Shown here: in pieces, positions 37,776-49,340 of the stretch
Numbering within the stretch: the stretch's first letter is position 1
How the letters are laid out: each line of letters opens with the position of its first letter
NCBI GenBank assembly: GCA_951640165.1
Contig: OX621242.1
Span: forward strand, 17,849,501 to 17,913,500
Origin: Pseudoips prasinana
Taxonomy: Eukaryota > Arthropoda > Insecta > Lepidoptera > Nolidae
Reading direction: 5' to 3'
DNA length: 64,000 nt
The notes under the pieces: model-generated
Seen by the model: only the letters and a program-made list of their open reading frames with translations
What the model was told of the DNA's origin: nothing
Database searches by the model: none
Made by a program: the position numbers and the translations under genes

Positions 37776-38737
37776 TACAGTCCCACAAACTTATCTGGCC
37801 CGCTGGCAGCGTCGCTGTTATCGCATTTAGTGTTGCTAGTAACTATTTTTTGCAAATAAGTGGGTAAAAATAATATGCACATTGTAACGTAAATGTTACT
37901 TCACTAAAAAGCAAACAAATACTGTCATTACAAATCATTATATTTTTATAGAATAATTATGATCATTTACATAAAATGTATGCTGAGTGTTCTCTAACGG
38001 AGATACTCCAGGTATTATTATGTCACCGGAATGGTTTAATTCAGAGGTCATTTCATCATCATCATTATCGGAAACACTGCTTTCGCTTTCACTATCACTA
38101 CCTAAATGAATGATGAAAAGCTCGTCTAAGTATCCATCCCTTTTTCGATACACATTTTCAATATTTTTTTAAATGATTGCAATGCTTTTGCCATTCATTG
38201 ACTGTTATTTTATCAAAAGCTTCTGCAATCAATGATAGGATTTCAGAATTCGATCTTCCGATATTCTGATCTGCTATAAATTTTTGCATCTGCTTGCTCT
38301 TTTTCTTTCACAAGTTTTCTTACAAATCGCTCCCGGACACCTACAAAGGAAATAGCAAAAAATAAATAAATAATGAATATTTTAAAATATGTATTTTAGT
38401 TTAAAATGCGAGGGGGAATTTCGTATTTTTTCAGAAGCTGACAACACTAACCTGTAGCAGCAGCTACGCGTTCATACAACTTATTGAAGGGTATAATTGG
38501 TGCCTGAAGGCGTTTTTCTTCCTTCATAGAATTCAATACTTGTAATATAACATTCCTCGCATCACTTTTTAAAGCTTTCAGCATTTTTCACAATTAAAAA
38601 CACATTAAGAAAAATAAATACGCGCAACAAACAATCAATGGCAGGAATGTCATGGAATAACAGGCCGATTGACATTTCAAACTGGCGTCGTTAGTTCTAC
38701 TTTTGGCCACCGGGCCAGATAAGTTTGTAGCACTATA
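37776..38737 (-). mobile_element. Internally deleted Tc1/mariner-superfamily element
   Basis: A 958-bp element (37778-38735) flanked by TA at 37776-37777 and 38736-38737. TIRs are about 31 bp: CAGTCCCACAAACTTATCTG at the left and the complement of TAGTGCTACAAACTTATCTG at the right, both continuing GGCCCG and TGGC. CAGT-type ends plus a TA duplication indicate the IS630-Tc1-mariner superfamily. Inside, on the minus strand, remain the first exon, one intron and the last part of a transposase gene; the catalytic core is gone. It is nonautonomous. Confidence 0.7.
37938..38584 (-). pseudogene. Transposase gene remnant: N-terminal exon, intron, C-terminal tail
   Basis: Exon 1 (38452-38584) starts at ATG and reads MLKALKSDARNVILQVLNSM...YERVAAAT. 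It ends at a good donor (AG|GTTAGT). An acceptor TTTCCTTTGTAG lies before 38340, giving a 111-nt intron. Exon 2 continues GVRERFVRKLVKEKEQADAK and then loses frame. In another frame it resumes with NEWQKHCNHLKK. In a third it resumes with VYRKRDGYLDELFIIHLGSD and a Ser/Asp/Glu-rich tail, with TAA at 37938. An N-terminal helical DNA-binding segment and a C-terminal W..HC/E..Y..KDG..D block with an acidic tail match an insect transposase family I recall without a firm name. The DDE core (several hundred residues) is deleted. Confidence 0.6.
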
Positions 38738-39474
38738 CTCTATAACATAATGTCAAAACCAAAGTTTAGATAGTAAAAGTTTTAGGAATATTTGATTTTT
38801 TTTAATACTCTAACATTTTACTTTGTCGTTTTATGAGTGACAGGAGCCCTTTTAGTATTTAAACATTCATTTATTATTTTGACATTGCTAAAACGCAACT
38901 GCAATATCTTGTCAGTATGTACTTAAGTTTATGTCTGTATTACATACCTCCTAAACATATCACACCGATGCTGCTGGACGTAGGCCTCCCCCAAAGGTTT
39001 TCATATACCTATCTGTAGTCCCTACAAAAAAGCCGTTTATAACAAGGAATTGTTACATCTTTCACGTGTGTCTAATTCACGATATCAGTGTTTTCATTTT
39101 AATAATGTGGTTCGTAGGAGCCCACTTTAGAGTAGTTGAACTCTACCCAAGGTTTATATCAGAATTTCCGGCGACATCAAACTGTTTTACAGGCTGTGTA
39201 ATTAGTAAGTCAGTGGCAAGCCACTCAACTCTTATCGATCGGATGGAATATAGTAACACTTCTATTGTATAATTAATATGTGAATAATTACTGTTAAGAA
39301 ATAATCAACCGACTTCAGCTTTTCTTAATAACGACTGATGGGAACGAAATTTATATGCGAATGTTTCGACAGTACCTATTCACTATTGAAGAATTATCTA
39401 AATTGACTCACAAATAACGGCGAAAAAAAATACATACATTCGAATTAGTCTCCATTTTTGAAGTCGGTTTATTG
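38738..39474. other. Mostly unexplained; one short repeat block
   Basis: GCTGCTGGACGTAGGCCTCC near 38969 is a block I know from lepidopteran dispersed repeats. The rest is AT-rich without a supported feature. Confidence 0.35.
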
Positions 39475-42400
39475 TCATACAACCGATTTTTTTTTTTTTT
39501 TCTTTATTATTTAGGGACTTTTATAACGCACAGCGTATGTCAGTCCCATCGTACCCTAAGACAAGTTTCAAATCAAACGGGATCAATGGATCAGGGCCAT
39601 AAACTCGAACAACTTTCTCGCATCAGCGGAAGTCGGCTTACTTAATATATGGTGGAATGTACCTATATTGTTCTTGTTCAACTTCACAGCCCTGAACAAC
39701 TTATTCCTATCAGCCTCATACTGGACACATTCCATCAACAAATGATGCATATCTTCTACAACTCCACACATCTCACAGTTGGGAGAGGTTATCTTTTTCA
39801 TCAAGAAAGCGAATTTGTTACATGGAATATGTCCCGATCTGAGTCTGTGAGCTTTCACCACAAATTTTCTGCTTAGGTTAATATTTACAAACCAGGGTAA
39901 ACGGGGAGGCTGACACTGTATGGTTTTATACCAAATTCCTTTTTCTAATGAAGTTCTATCAAAATATTCCTTCCAATGATCATAACAAACATTTTTGAAT
40001 TTTGGTAATATTTCGGAATAATCAAGAGTAATATTAGTTTGTTTTCCGTGTTTGGCTGCGTATTTGGCCAACATATCAGCCTGCTCATTACCCCGTATTC
40101 CAATATGCGATGGGACCCATTGCAATCTCAGCTGCACACCTTTTTGATTAAGTTCGTCTATCTTAGATAGAATGCCATAAGCTATCGAAGCACCTCTGAG
40201 GCCAGAGGCGCATCGAGCTATATGCTGTAGGGAACTTTTACTGTCAGTACAAATAACAGTATTTCTGTTTTGACAATTTATGACAAAATCCAATGCTTCT
40301 GAGATCGCAATGAGCTCCAACGTCATAATGGATGCTGGTTTACTTATTTTAAAACAATTATTATTTATGTTATTTACATCTTTACAGGGTATATAGTAAG
40401 CCGCTCCGCGACCTTCTTCACTCTTTGACCCATCTGTGAATATAGTAAACCAACCATTGTACTTTGTGCATAGTTCTTTAGCCACTTCGTGTTTTAGTAC
40501 ACTGTAATCATAATGCCCCTTCGGTAGCTTTACTGATTCTAAACTACAGTCAATTATTTTGTTCACATTAATGTTAGTGACCCATGTTCTCAGGGTAAAC
40601 ATAAGTAAAGGGTAAGAAGATGCTACCTCAATTTCTTTAACCTCGTTAAATGCTGCGGCGATTATAGGAATAACCTTATTTCGCCAGTAACTATTTTGTC
40701 GAAGAGCATAAAGTTCATCTAACAAGGTATTCGTTATATTATTTTCTACGGACTTGGCTTTAAGACAAAACTTATATGCTAAATATTTTCTTCGTATGCA
40801 CAGCGGAACCACACAAAGCTCACTCTCCATAACGTGTATAGGAGTGGATTTGATAAAACCTCCTATAACCCGTAAAGCTTGATTTTGTAACTTATTCAAC
40901 TTATCTAAGTGACACTTCGCACTAGCATCATATATGTAACAACTATAATCTATACGACTTCTAATTAAAGCTATATAAATATGTCTCAAATGTTGAGGGT
41001 GCAATCCCCAGGACCTACCTGCCAAAACTTTAAGTAAACTAAGATTTCTTTGGACTTTTTCCACAGTTGAGTTAATATGCTTACTCCAACGCAAGCACCT
41101 GTCCAGCCATACCCCTAAGTATTTATAACTATCAACTGTATCTAAATTGCGACTATTTATTTTAAGTTCAACCGTTGGCTTTCTAAAACCCCTGCTAAAA
41201 ATACACACTTTAGATTTTGCGGCCGATAATTCTAATCCTAACTCATCTAGCACATAGCACAATCTATCTAGCGCTGTTTGAAGTGCGCGCTGGGATTCTT
41301 TTAAATTATTAGACGTTTGGTATAAGACAAAATCATCTGCGTATTGACACATAGTCACGTTTTGAATTACTTGAAAGCACTTAATTGTGCCTATGTTGAA
41401 AAGTAGGGGTGAAATTTGGGTCTCCTTGAGCCAATCCTCTATCTGTATATCTTATGAAAAATTTGCTTTTATCTGTTTCATCTCTAATCATAAGGTGTCT
41501 CTCGCTCAAAAAATTCCATAAATATTGGCAAAACGTTTTTCCGATTCCTATCTCATCTAAAATATTTACTAGGACATCTATTAATACATTATTATAAGCA
41601 TTCGTTATGTCAAGAAAGCAGGCTACTGTTGGGGTTTTACGTGAAAACCCTGTATAAATTTGACTGACTAATTTAACTAAACAGTCCTGGCAAGATTGTC
41701 CTCTCCTAAATCCAGAGGTATACTGAGATAACAACTTATTCTTTTCAATATACCACTCAAGCCGCTTTGTCAGCATTGAGTGGAAGATTTTACAAATACA
41801 GGATATTAAGGAAATAGGTCTTAATTTAAAGCTAGTGTTATCAGGCGAGAATTTTGGTATTGGTGTTACCAATATATCCCGCCATTGCTTTGGAATAATA
41901 CCCGTACTAAAAATGAGATTGTATAGATTTAGTAAATATTCTCTGCTAACAGGAGATAAATAAAATATTAAAGAATATGTAATCCCATCAGCACCAGGAG
42001 CTGTGTCTTTTCGTTTAAAGCAATTTAACATTTCTTGTAAAGTAAATTCATCCTCTAGTACTGTATTATTTGATTTAAACTGCTGATGTTTTGGGTAGAC
42101 GTAATCAGGAGCAAGACTACACAGGAGATCAACCTTGTGTTCGTTAGATACAGATGACCTAGGAGTTGCACGTCCCTTAATCCACCCCATACGTTTCCAC
42201 ATTTCAGAACTAGATGTTTGTTCATTAACGCTACTGCAGTAATTTTGCCAATCTTTCAACTTCTCTTGACTGATGACTTTTTTAGCAGCTTCTGTTTTGC
42301 GATCCAGTGCACTTAAATTATTTGGTGTGGGATTTCTCCTAAAATTTTTCAATGCCAATCTACGTTGTGCTACCGAATGGGAGAGAGTAGTATTCTAATA

Positions 42401-42686
42401 GGATTTTGGCCGAAACCCATTTGTCGGATTATTACAGATTTTAATGAAAGGAATACATTGATCCGCGGCTTTATTTAACTGTTCTAAAAAGTTGTCATAC
42501 AAAGATTGTACATTTCTTGGAACAACAGTTTGCATTAAATAGTTTTCTAGGATTTCGCTGTACTCTGACCATTTCGCAAGTTTGAAGTTCCGCTTTTTAA
42601 CTATACCAAAAGAAATTAAGCTGCTATTATATTTATATGAGATTTTTATAAACAAATGATCACTTCCTAAATTTTCATACAACCGA
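39475..42686 (-). mobile_element. 5'-truncated RNase H-bearing LINE (I-like) with TSD
   Basis: A minus-strand LINE lies at 39487-42674. The 12-bp TSD TCATACAACCGA occurs at 39475-39486 and 42675-42686. A poly-T run (poly-A on the element strand) sits directly inside the left TSD. The 5' end breaks inside the APE endonuclease domain, a normal outcome of incomplete target-primed reverse transcription. The body encodes RT and RNase H. Confidence 0.85.
39583..42674 (-). pseudogene. LINE ORF2 (APE end, RT, RNase H, CCHC), one stop and one frameshift
   Basis: Part 1 (42395-42674) begins in the APE domain at the SDH motif (GSDHLFIKI). A TAG at 42395-42397 then interrupts, probably from Trp (PKSY-stop-NTTLS); the same frame continues to 41381. 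That section holds APGADGITY, LRPISLISCICKIFHSML, the RT motif CFLDITNAYNNV and LAQGDP. A frameshift near 41415-41425 moves to the frame 41380-39583 with YADDFVLY. RNase H follows with all acidic residues visible: FTDGSKS, TLELIAI, CTDSKSS and NEQADML. The C-terminus has a CCHC finger (CEMCGVVEDMHHLLMEC). RT plus RNase H suggests the I group. Length is about 1030 codons and decay is mild. Confidence 0.8.
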
Positions 42687-42892
42687 CTTCAATTTTATTT
42701 CTAATCCAGGGTTCAATGCCCAGGCTGGATCAAAAATAGTGTTTTTCTGATAATAAAACCAGCGAGTATCAACCCGAAGTCTGGACGCTTGCGATGTTAT
42801 TCTTACCTGTGCCTGAGAGACTACGTTGAACTGTCGGTTCTACCAGTTATTTCTCCCCGACCTTGTTAAATCTAGAGAGAAGTCTTAGTAAT
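42687..42892. other. Possible decayed SINE
   Basis: GGGTTCAATGCCCAGGCTGG resembles a B-box. CAACCCGAAGTCTGGACG resembles the SINE-2 body. Both are too diverged to assign. Confidence 0.3.
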
Positions 42893-43335
42893 AGGGTCCC
42901 GTTATACCCTTTGGGTACGGAACCTTAAAAACTACTTAATAGATCTCGTTCAAACCAATTTTCGGTAGAAGTTTGCATGGTACGTCATATATTTTTTTAA
43001 TTATTCAGTTTAGAAAAATACGATAATATAAACATCAAGACCAACCTTTTTTGAAGACCTATCCATAGATAATACACAAGTATGGATTTGATGAAAATAA
43101 CATTTTTGAGTTTCAGTCTAAGTATGAGGAACCCCCAAAATTTATTGTTTTTTTTTTCTATTTTTGTGTGAAAATCTTAATGCAGTTCACAGGAAACATC
43201 TACCTACTTACCAAGTTTCAATAGTATAGTTCTTATAGTTTCGGAAGAAAGTATCTGTGACATACGGACGGAGAGACAGACATGACGGATCTAAAAGGTT
43301 TCCGCTTTTTGCCATTTGGCTACGGAACCCTAAAA
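42893..43335 (-). repeat. G-repeat copy 2
   Basis: Minus-strand copy of the repeat at 34716. It has GGTACGGAACC at the left, GATCTCGTTCAAACC, GGCAAAAAGCGG complement and TTTGGCTACGGAACCC at the right. It lacks the GCACTTGG end. Confidence 0.6.
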
Positions 43336-43654
43336 AACGGACTGATAAAGATATTAGTAAACACTCACAACAATTTTTTTTAAATAAAAAAAATTTAAAT
43401 AAAATAAAAATTATTTCGGGTAACTAATTGATACCCATAGATATAATTTACAGACACGATAATATACAAAAACAACTAGTCCCGTAGTATAATAGTGCCC
43501 ACATAAATTATTTATTTATCCAAAACTTAATGCACATCTTTGTAGAAAGTTGGACTTAATACAATGGGCATTTCTCCCACTTGACTTTAGAAAGAAGTAG
43601 GTAGCTAGGTGCACTAGGTACTGAATAATAAGAGAATAAAAATATATTTCTTTT

Positions 43655-43990
43655 TAATATCAAAGCAACAAATAAGCAAGTGGGTCACTTGATAGTAAGT
43701 GATCACCACCGCCCATGGACACTCGCAACACTAGAGGAGTCGCTGGTGAATTGCCGGCCTTTAAGAGTCAGCAAACAAGTTTTGCGGACACTTCCCCCTC
43801 CCCGATGAGCTCTGGCCATGGAGCTATTACAAAGCTTTGTAATAGCTCCATGGCTCTGGCAACCTTACTCACACGCAGAAACACAACATTAAACTGGTTA
43901 ATGTTATTATTAAGGAATGTCTTCTATAAGGTGGAAGTACTTTCCAAGTCGGGCTGCTCTTCGAGCGAATGAACGCTGTGCCCTACCTGT
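43655..43990 (+). repeat. Dispersed repeat with an inserted 40-bp palindrome
   Basis: GTGGGTCACTTGATAGTAAG, CACCACCGCCCATGGACACT and GCCGGCCTTTAAGAG are blocks of a common lepidopteran repeat. A perfect palindrome sits inside it at 43815-43854. Confidence 0.55.
43815..43854. repeat. Perfect 40-bp palindrome
   Basis: GCCATGGAGCTATTACAAAG is followed with no spacer by its exact reverse complement. Confidence 0.9.
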
Positions 43991-44076
43991 CTTAAAATCG
44001 ATCGATGCGATAGAACGATTCAACTTCTAAGTGTTTCAGAATGTTCTCTTATGTGTAAGTCGTTAACCTAGATTTC

Positions 44077-44258
44077 GTTAAGACATTCACCTCGCCGCTT
44101 CGTGCCTCGGGTTCGAATCCTGCGCAGTACAACTATTTGTGTGACCCATAAATAGTTCTTCTAAGTCTGGATAAACTTTGTGTTTGTCAATTATATGTTT
44201 GTAAAGTACCCCGCGACACAAGGATTAAATTCTCCAGTGCGTGCGTTGTTTCAAAAGT
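44077..44258 (+). mobile_element. SINE-3 copy, truncated head
   Basis: CTCGGGTTCGAATCCTGCGC (B-box), CAACTATTTGTGTGACC and CCGCGACACAAGGATTAAA match SINE-3. The A-box region is degraded. Confidence 0.65.
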
Positions 44259-44699
44259 AAGACATGCCTTCTAAGGGTGCCTTCTTGGCTTCGAGATTGA
44301 AATTAAGTAAGTAGAAACATGAACGTAAAGAAGTGGATTACCGTTTCTAACATCTGCTTATTTCCACGGGGGTGGGTCAAACTCTTGGCACTTAGCAAAT
44401 GTTTGTTTGTTAAGGATACACGAATTGACTTTCCACTTCCATTAACAGTTTCAAATATTAAAATAAAACAATAATGTCTTCCAGGCTGAATTCCAGCCAC
44501 GTCACACTCTACGTAAACTAGCCATCTACTCAAGTCATATTAAGGCCTAAGGTGGGGTTTACATTCCACATCTATCAATACACAGGGAAGCCAAGGGTTT
44601 ACCAAAGCGTACTACTACTTCCAATTAGTTCCAATAGCCATACTTCTGGATGACTCTTAAGATACTTATTGCGTATACAAATGCGATCGATTGATCGAT

Positions 44700-44890
44700 C
44701 AATAACAATTTTTTTGACCTACCTTTTTTGGCTACCAATACCAATCGGCTTCAACGTTATAAATCGATTCCGGACCATTTATGACATCACATGTGCTCAT
44801 GGAAGCCGATTGAGCGAATGATGTAGTCATTTTCCACCTTCATCTATTTGAATGCTGGTCATGATCACGACAACCGGCGAATTAGGCCCC
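44700..44890. mobile_element. P2 fold-back, degenerate copy 3
   Basis: Contains CAATCGGCTTCAACGTT, GATTCCGGACCATTTATGAC and GGAAGCCGATTG of the P2 core. The termini are eroded (ACCGGCGAATTAGGCCCC). The right flank TTCAATCCCACC again resembles the SINE-1 B-box. Confidence 0.55.
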
Positions 44891-44966
44891 TGACCAAAAA
44901 TTCAATCCCACCAATCCATTTTCGGTTCAATTTGTCAACGCTGGATCAACAAGCACTAAGTAGGTA

Positions 44967-45110
44967 CGTACAGACACCAGCATATCCAGCTACCCCAATC
45001 TGTCAAATTTCTTTTATAGATATTTTAACTTTATCACAAAAGCATAAGGTTCACTTTCAATTGGGGAAATTTGACAGATTGGGGTAGCTTGTTGTGCTGG
45101 CGTCTGTACT
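44967..45110. mobile_element. MITE-1 copy 3
   Basis: Starts GTACAGACACCAGCATATCC and ends GTGCTGGCGTCTGTAC. The arms include CCCCAATCTGTCAAATTTC. It is the most complete copy. Confidence 0.75.
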
Positions 45111-45309
45111 ATACAAAATATTGCTTCATTACTTACTATTCTATAATTAGTCAGTATAAAGGGTTTCTCTGCGGCGCAACCCTTCCTATTTTAAGGTAAG
45201 CTTTTTATTTATATACTTAGCCTTTACGTGGTTCTAATTATAAGTTACCGCTATATTGGGATTAAAGCAACTTACTCAGACAACCGCGACCAATGTATAG
45301 CAGTTTCGA

Positions 45310-46213
<904 letters not shown>

Positions 46214-46315
46214 CTGGTCAAAATATACTCGACAATACTCCAGCTTCCTGCTAAATGTTTTTTACAAACAATTTTTGTACGTTGATATAAACCTTTTTTA
46301 TTCTCCATATTCCAT

Positions 46316-46645
46316 AACTAGCTGCGGCCCGGGATTTTACCCGCGTTTAATTTTATAAATTATCACAGCTCCTCCCCCGTAATATATATAGCGTGATAAT
46401 ATGTAGCCTATATGTTGACCCGACCTCTTAGTAATATTCACGCAAAACTTGAAGTAAATCCATGCAGTACTTTTTGAGTTTAGCCCGGACATATATACAG
46501 ACAAACAGACACACAGACAAAAATTCTAAAAACTATATTTTTGTTTTCGATACCGATTACAGATCACGCCACAAGTATCCTTTTTAAAAAAAATTCAATA
46601 TACAGTTTCGACTTTCCTACGATTTTATTATATGTATAGATTATC
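46316..46645 (+). repeat. R-repeat, long subfamily, copy 2
   Basis: Starts ACTAGCTGCGGCCCGGG, with CTCCTCCCCCGTAATATATA, AGCCCGGACATATATACAG and end ATTTTATTATATGTATAG. It matches the 10789 copy over its length. Confidence 0.7.
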
Positions 46646-46965
46646 CAATGCTTACTCTTGCAATGAATACCTGATATCCAATATAACTGATATGTTCTTG
46701 CAAAACTTTAACTGTAAAGATCTAAAGATAGGCGTTTGAATACATTGATTTTGATACGTGACTGTAACCTGGTGAATTGGGTAAATTGTTTTGATTTTAT
46801 CAACATTTAGGAGGCCTTCGTAATAACTAAACGTAAAGCCAGCAACAAAAGTACCGAACGGACAAACGTACAAAAGGACAAATTCGAAACTACTATAAAT
46901 GATAAGAATATATTTTGATCTTTTTATCAAATTTCTCCGATGATATGTAAGTTTCAAATGAATAA
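46646..46965. other. No feature recognised
   Basis: A 117-codon minus-strand frame (46652-47005) has no recognisable domain and runs into a 5S-derived SINE. I do not call it a gene. Confidence 0.3.
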
Positions 46966-47210
46966 TGCTCTCACCAGTCCGTAAGCGATCGACGAAGTTA
47001 AGCAACTAGGCTCGCTGTCAGTCCATAGATGGGTGACCACCAAAGTTCAATTTCTGAACGTCTCCGTACTTCGGAGGGCACATTAAGCTGTCGGTCCCGG
47101 TTGTGGTCATATGGCAACAGTCGTTAAGCCATGTCAGAGGCCTACTGGGCGGCTTGAACAACTCTGACACTAGGGTAACCACTGCCCATTCGGTAAGTAA
47201 GTAAGTAATG
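46966..47210 (+). mobile_element. 5S-rRNA-derived SINE copy 2
   Basis: The best head: GACGAAGTTAAGCAACTAGG and GTCCATAGATGGGTGACC match the internal promoter region of 5S rRNA (GAAGTTAAGCA... TAGATGGGGGACC). Body: GTCGGTCCCGGTTGTGG and GGCGGCTTGAACAACTCTGA. It ends in a GTAA repeat. Confidence 0.75.
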
Positions 47211-47347
47211 AATAAAGAGGGTAAAAGTTTTGTTTCTGTAAAGCTACTTCTATTGCTGACTGTACCATGACGTTACGTAGCACGTAGGAGCTACGAATGT
47301 TCTGGCCGAAGGCATTTGCGAATGATGGCTAAATGTCAGTGACAGTG

Positions 47348-47692
47348 AGTGTTACGCGACGTCCTGCGTGAGCGATCTACACGCGAACGCGAAGCGGCGC
47401 GGCGCGGCGTGAAAACAACAAACAGTCGAAGCCGATTGAAGTGTCCTACGTGACAAAACGCGGTGCGGAGCGGCGCGAAATGTAGCGAACGCGATCAGTT
47501 GGCTTGATATTTTCGCGCGAACAGGATGCGGTGCCGTCGTGTTTTTGCGGCGTCGATGGCGGCTTCGCGAGATGATTCGCGCGCACGTAGGACATAGCCA
47601 CCGCGTCGCACCGCATCGCATTGAATTCGCGTGTCACCGCTTCATAATCGCGTTCGCTTTCAACCGCCTACGTAGGACGTAGCGTTAGAGAA
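47348..47692. mobile_element. CpG-rich inverted-repeat element
   Basis: GTTACGCGACGTCCTGCGTG at the left is mirrored by CTACGTAGGACGTAGCGTTA at the right. The imperfect arms run on for about 50 bp (CGCGAACGCGAAGCGG against AGCGAACGCG...GAAGCGG). GTCCTACGTG-like motifs occur four times in both orientations. CpG density is far above the surroundings. Frames on the minus strand have no homology I recognise. Confidence 0.55.
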
Positions 47693-47734
47693 GACTGTGT
47701 AACGTATCGTGGCCTACATTAATTACAGAAAAAT

Positions 47735-47940
47735 AATATCTATACATATAATAAAATCGTAGAAAATACAAAACTGTACATTGAATATTTTTAAAAAGGA
47801 AACTTGTTGCTTGATTTTCTATCGATATCGAAACCAAAAATAGTCTGTATTTATGTCCGGGCTAAACTCAAAAAGTACCTACTGGATGGATTTACTTCAA
47901 ATTTTGCATGAATATTACTACGAGGTTGGGTCAACACTAG
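47735..47940 (-). repeat. R-repeat, long subfamily, copy 3
   Basis: Minus strand: CATATAATAAAATCGTAG at the left end, then GTCCGGGCTAAACTC and CTTCAAATTTTGCATG. It is cut before the GCCCCGCGG start. Confidence 0.65.
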
Positions 47941-48166
47941 CTACTAGCTGTGCCCCGCAGTTTTACCCGCGTTAAATTTTATAAATTATCACAGCTCCTC
48001 TCCCGTAGGTGATAGTAATACCTATTCATGCAAAATTTGAAGTAAATCCATGCAGTACTTTTTGATAATAAGGCTACATATTATCACGCTATCACCTACG
48101 GGGGAGGAACTGTGATAATTTATACAATTTAACGCGGGTAAAACCGCAGGGCACAGCAAGTACCTA
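47941..48166. repeat. Two R-repeat heads in inverted orientation
   Basis: Plus-strand head ACTAGCTGTGCCCCGCAG to CCCGTAGGTGATAG (47943-48012) and minus-strand head CTATCACCTACGGG to CGGTAAAACCGCAGGGCAC complement (about 48086-48160). They flank a short piece of R body. Confidence 0.65.
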
Positions 48167-48227
48167 CTTAATAAAAATAATAATAGACATTTTCTGCCAC
48201 AAAATATAAAATTAAAAATTATAATGT

Positions 48228-48931
48228 TAACACATTATTCCCACACGGCCATCTGATCCCAAACTAAGCAGAGCTTGTACTATGTATATTATGGCAACCA
48301 GATAACTGATATATTATACTCTCCCTCGTTGGTCTAACGGTAGCGTGTTCACCCCCAGAAAACGAGGCCCTGGGTTCAAATCCCGGGTCGGGCCAAAAAG
48401 TGATTTTGGACTTTTCTGTAAAAAGAACAATTTTTCAGCATCAGCCCGAAGTCTGGGAGTTGGCGGTGTTATCGGCGGGCTCTGCCACGATGTTCACGCA
48501 GCAAGAAATAATTTTTACAAACACTAATTTATAAGTTGTCATTGTAACAAACACATGGAATTTATTCTGAATTAAATTATTATTATACCCCCGTGCCTCG
48601 GAGAGCACGTAAAGCCGTCCTGTACCTGACCTCTTTCCGGTCGTGTCGCTAGGCGTCCCATCGGATCATGAGAATGATGGACTGGAAAGTACTCCTGTGT
48701 TTGCGCACGCACTGGAGCACTTGAGCACTATAATATGTCCCGCGCAGATAGCTAATCTCTATTGAGACTTAAGAAATTCGGCTATGAGGACATTATTATA
48801 TTATACTGCTTTTTCTCTCTCGTTTCTTTTGTAAATACTTATATAGATAAATACTAATGTCTGTCCTGGGTGGGAATTGAACCCACAACATGTGGCGTGA
48901 AAGGCAAGCATATATCAACCACGCCAACGCT
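48228..48931 (-). mobile_element. SINE-1 split by a SINE-2 insertion
   Basis: Left part 48228-48320 (3' end: CGGCCATCTGATCCC, CAGATAACTGATATATT). Right part 48799-48931 (TTTCTTTTGTAAATAC, TCCTGGGTGGGAATTGAACC, CAACCACGCCAACGC). SINE-2 lies between, bounded by the duplication ATATTATACT (48311-48320 and 48799-48808). Confidence 0.8.
48322..48798 (+). mobile_element. SINE-2 copy carrying its own insertion
   Basis: Plus strand. Head CCTCGTTGGTCTAACGGTAG and GGGTTCAAATCCCGGGTC. The body is interrupted at 48473-48582 by about 110 bp of foreign DNA (CGGCGGGCTCTGCC to CTGAATTAAATTATT). It resumes at TATACCCCCGTGCCTCGG and ends TTCGGCTATGAGGAC. Confidence 0.8.
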
Positions 48932-48935
48932 AAAA

Positions 48936-48980
48936 TGCAGAACAATACATTCATATAATATATGAATGTATTGTTCTGCA
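48936..48980. repeat. Perfect 22-bp-arm palindrome with 1-nt centre
   Basis: TGCAGAACAATACATTCATA plus TA, one A, then the exact complement ending TGTTCTGCA. It directly abuts the head end of the SINE-1 copy. Confidence 0.9.
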
Positions 48981-49340
48981 ATTATAATTATGTAAGCGTT
49001 TAATTATTTTAGCTTCAGTCTGCTACGAGTAGGTTGGTTCGTATATCTAGGAAATAAGGAATTCCTTTGTGTGTTGAGTGAAGCTCCGATTAGTATTCAC
49101 CACAACGCAATACACAGCACTGTGTCCACGCTACCTATGATTTCTGTGAGATACCAGCACTCAAAGGATTTGGGTTGTGAAAAATGTAAAGCTTACTTAA
49201 CCCTTAAGCCTGTTCCAGAAATATGCTCCGCACATGCAAGTTTTAGTGCTATGGCCATATTTTTGATGGATACATTTTACAATATTAGTTTAGCAACTAA
49301 GATTAAATTTGGCAGATTATAAAATTATTGTGAAAAAATT

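Noticed and set aside
46966..47085. A 5S rRNA gene
   Set aside because: Only part of the 5S sequence is retained, it is diverged, and it is fused to a repeated unrelated body.
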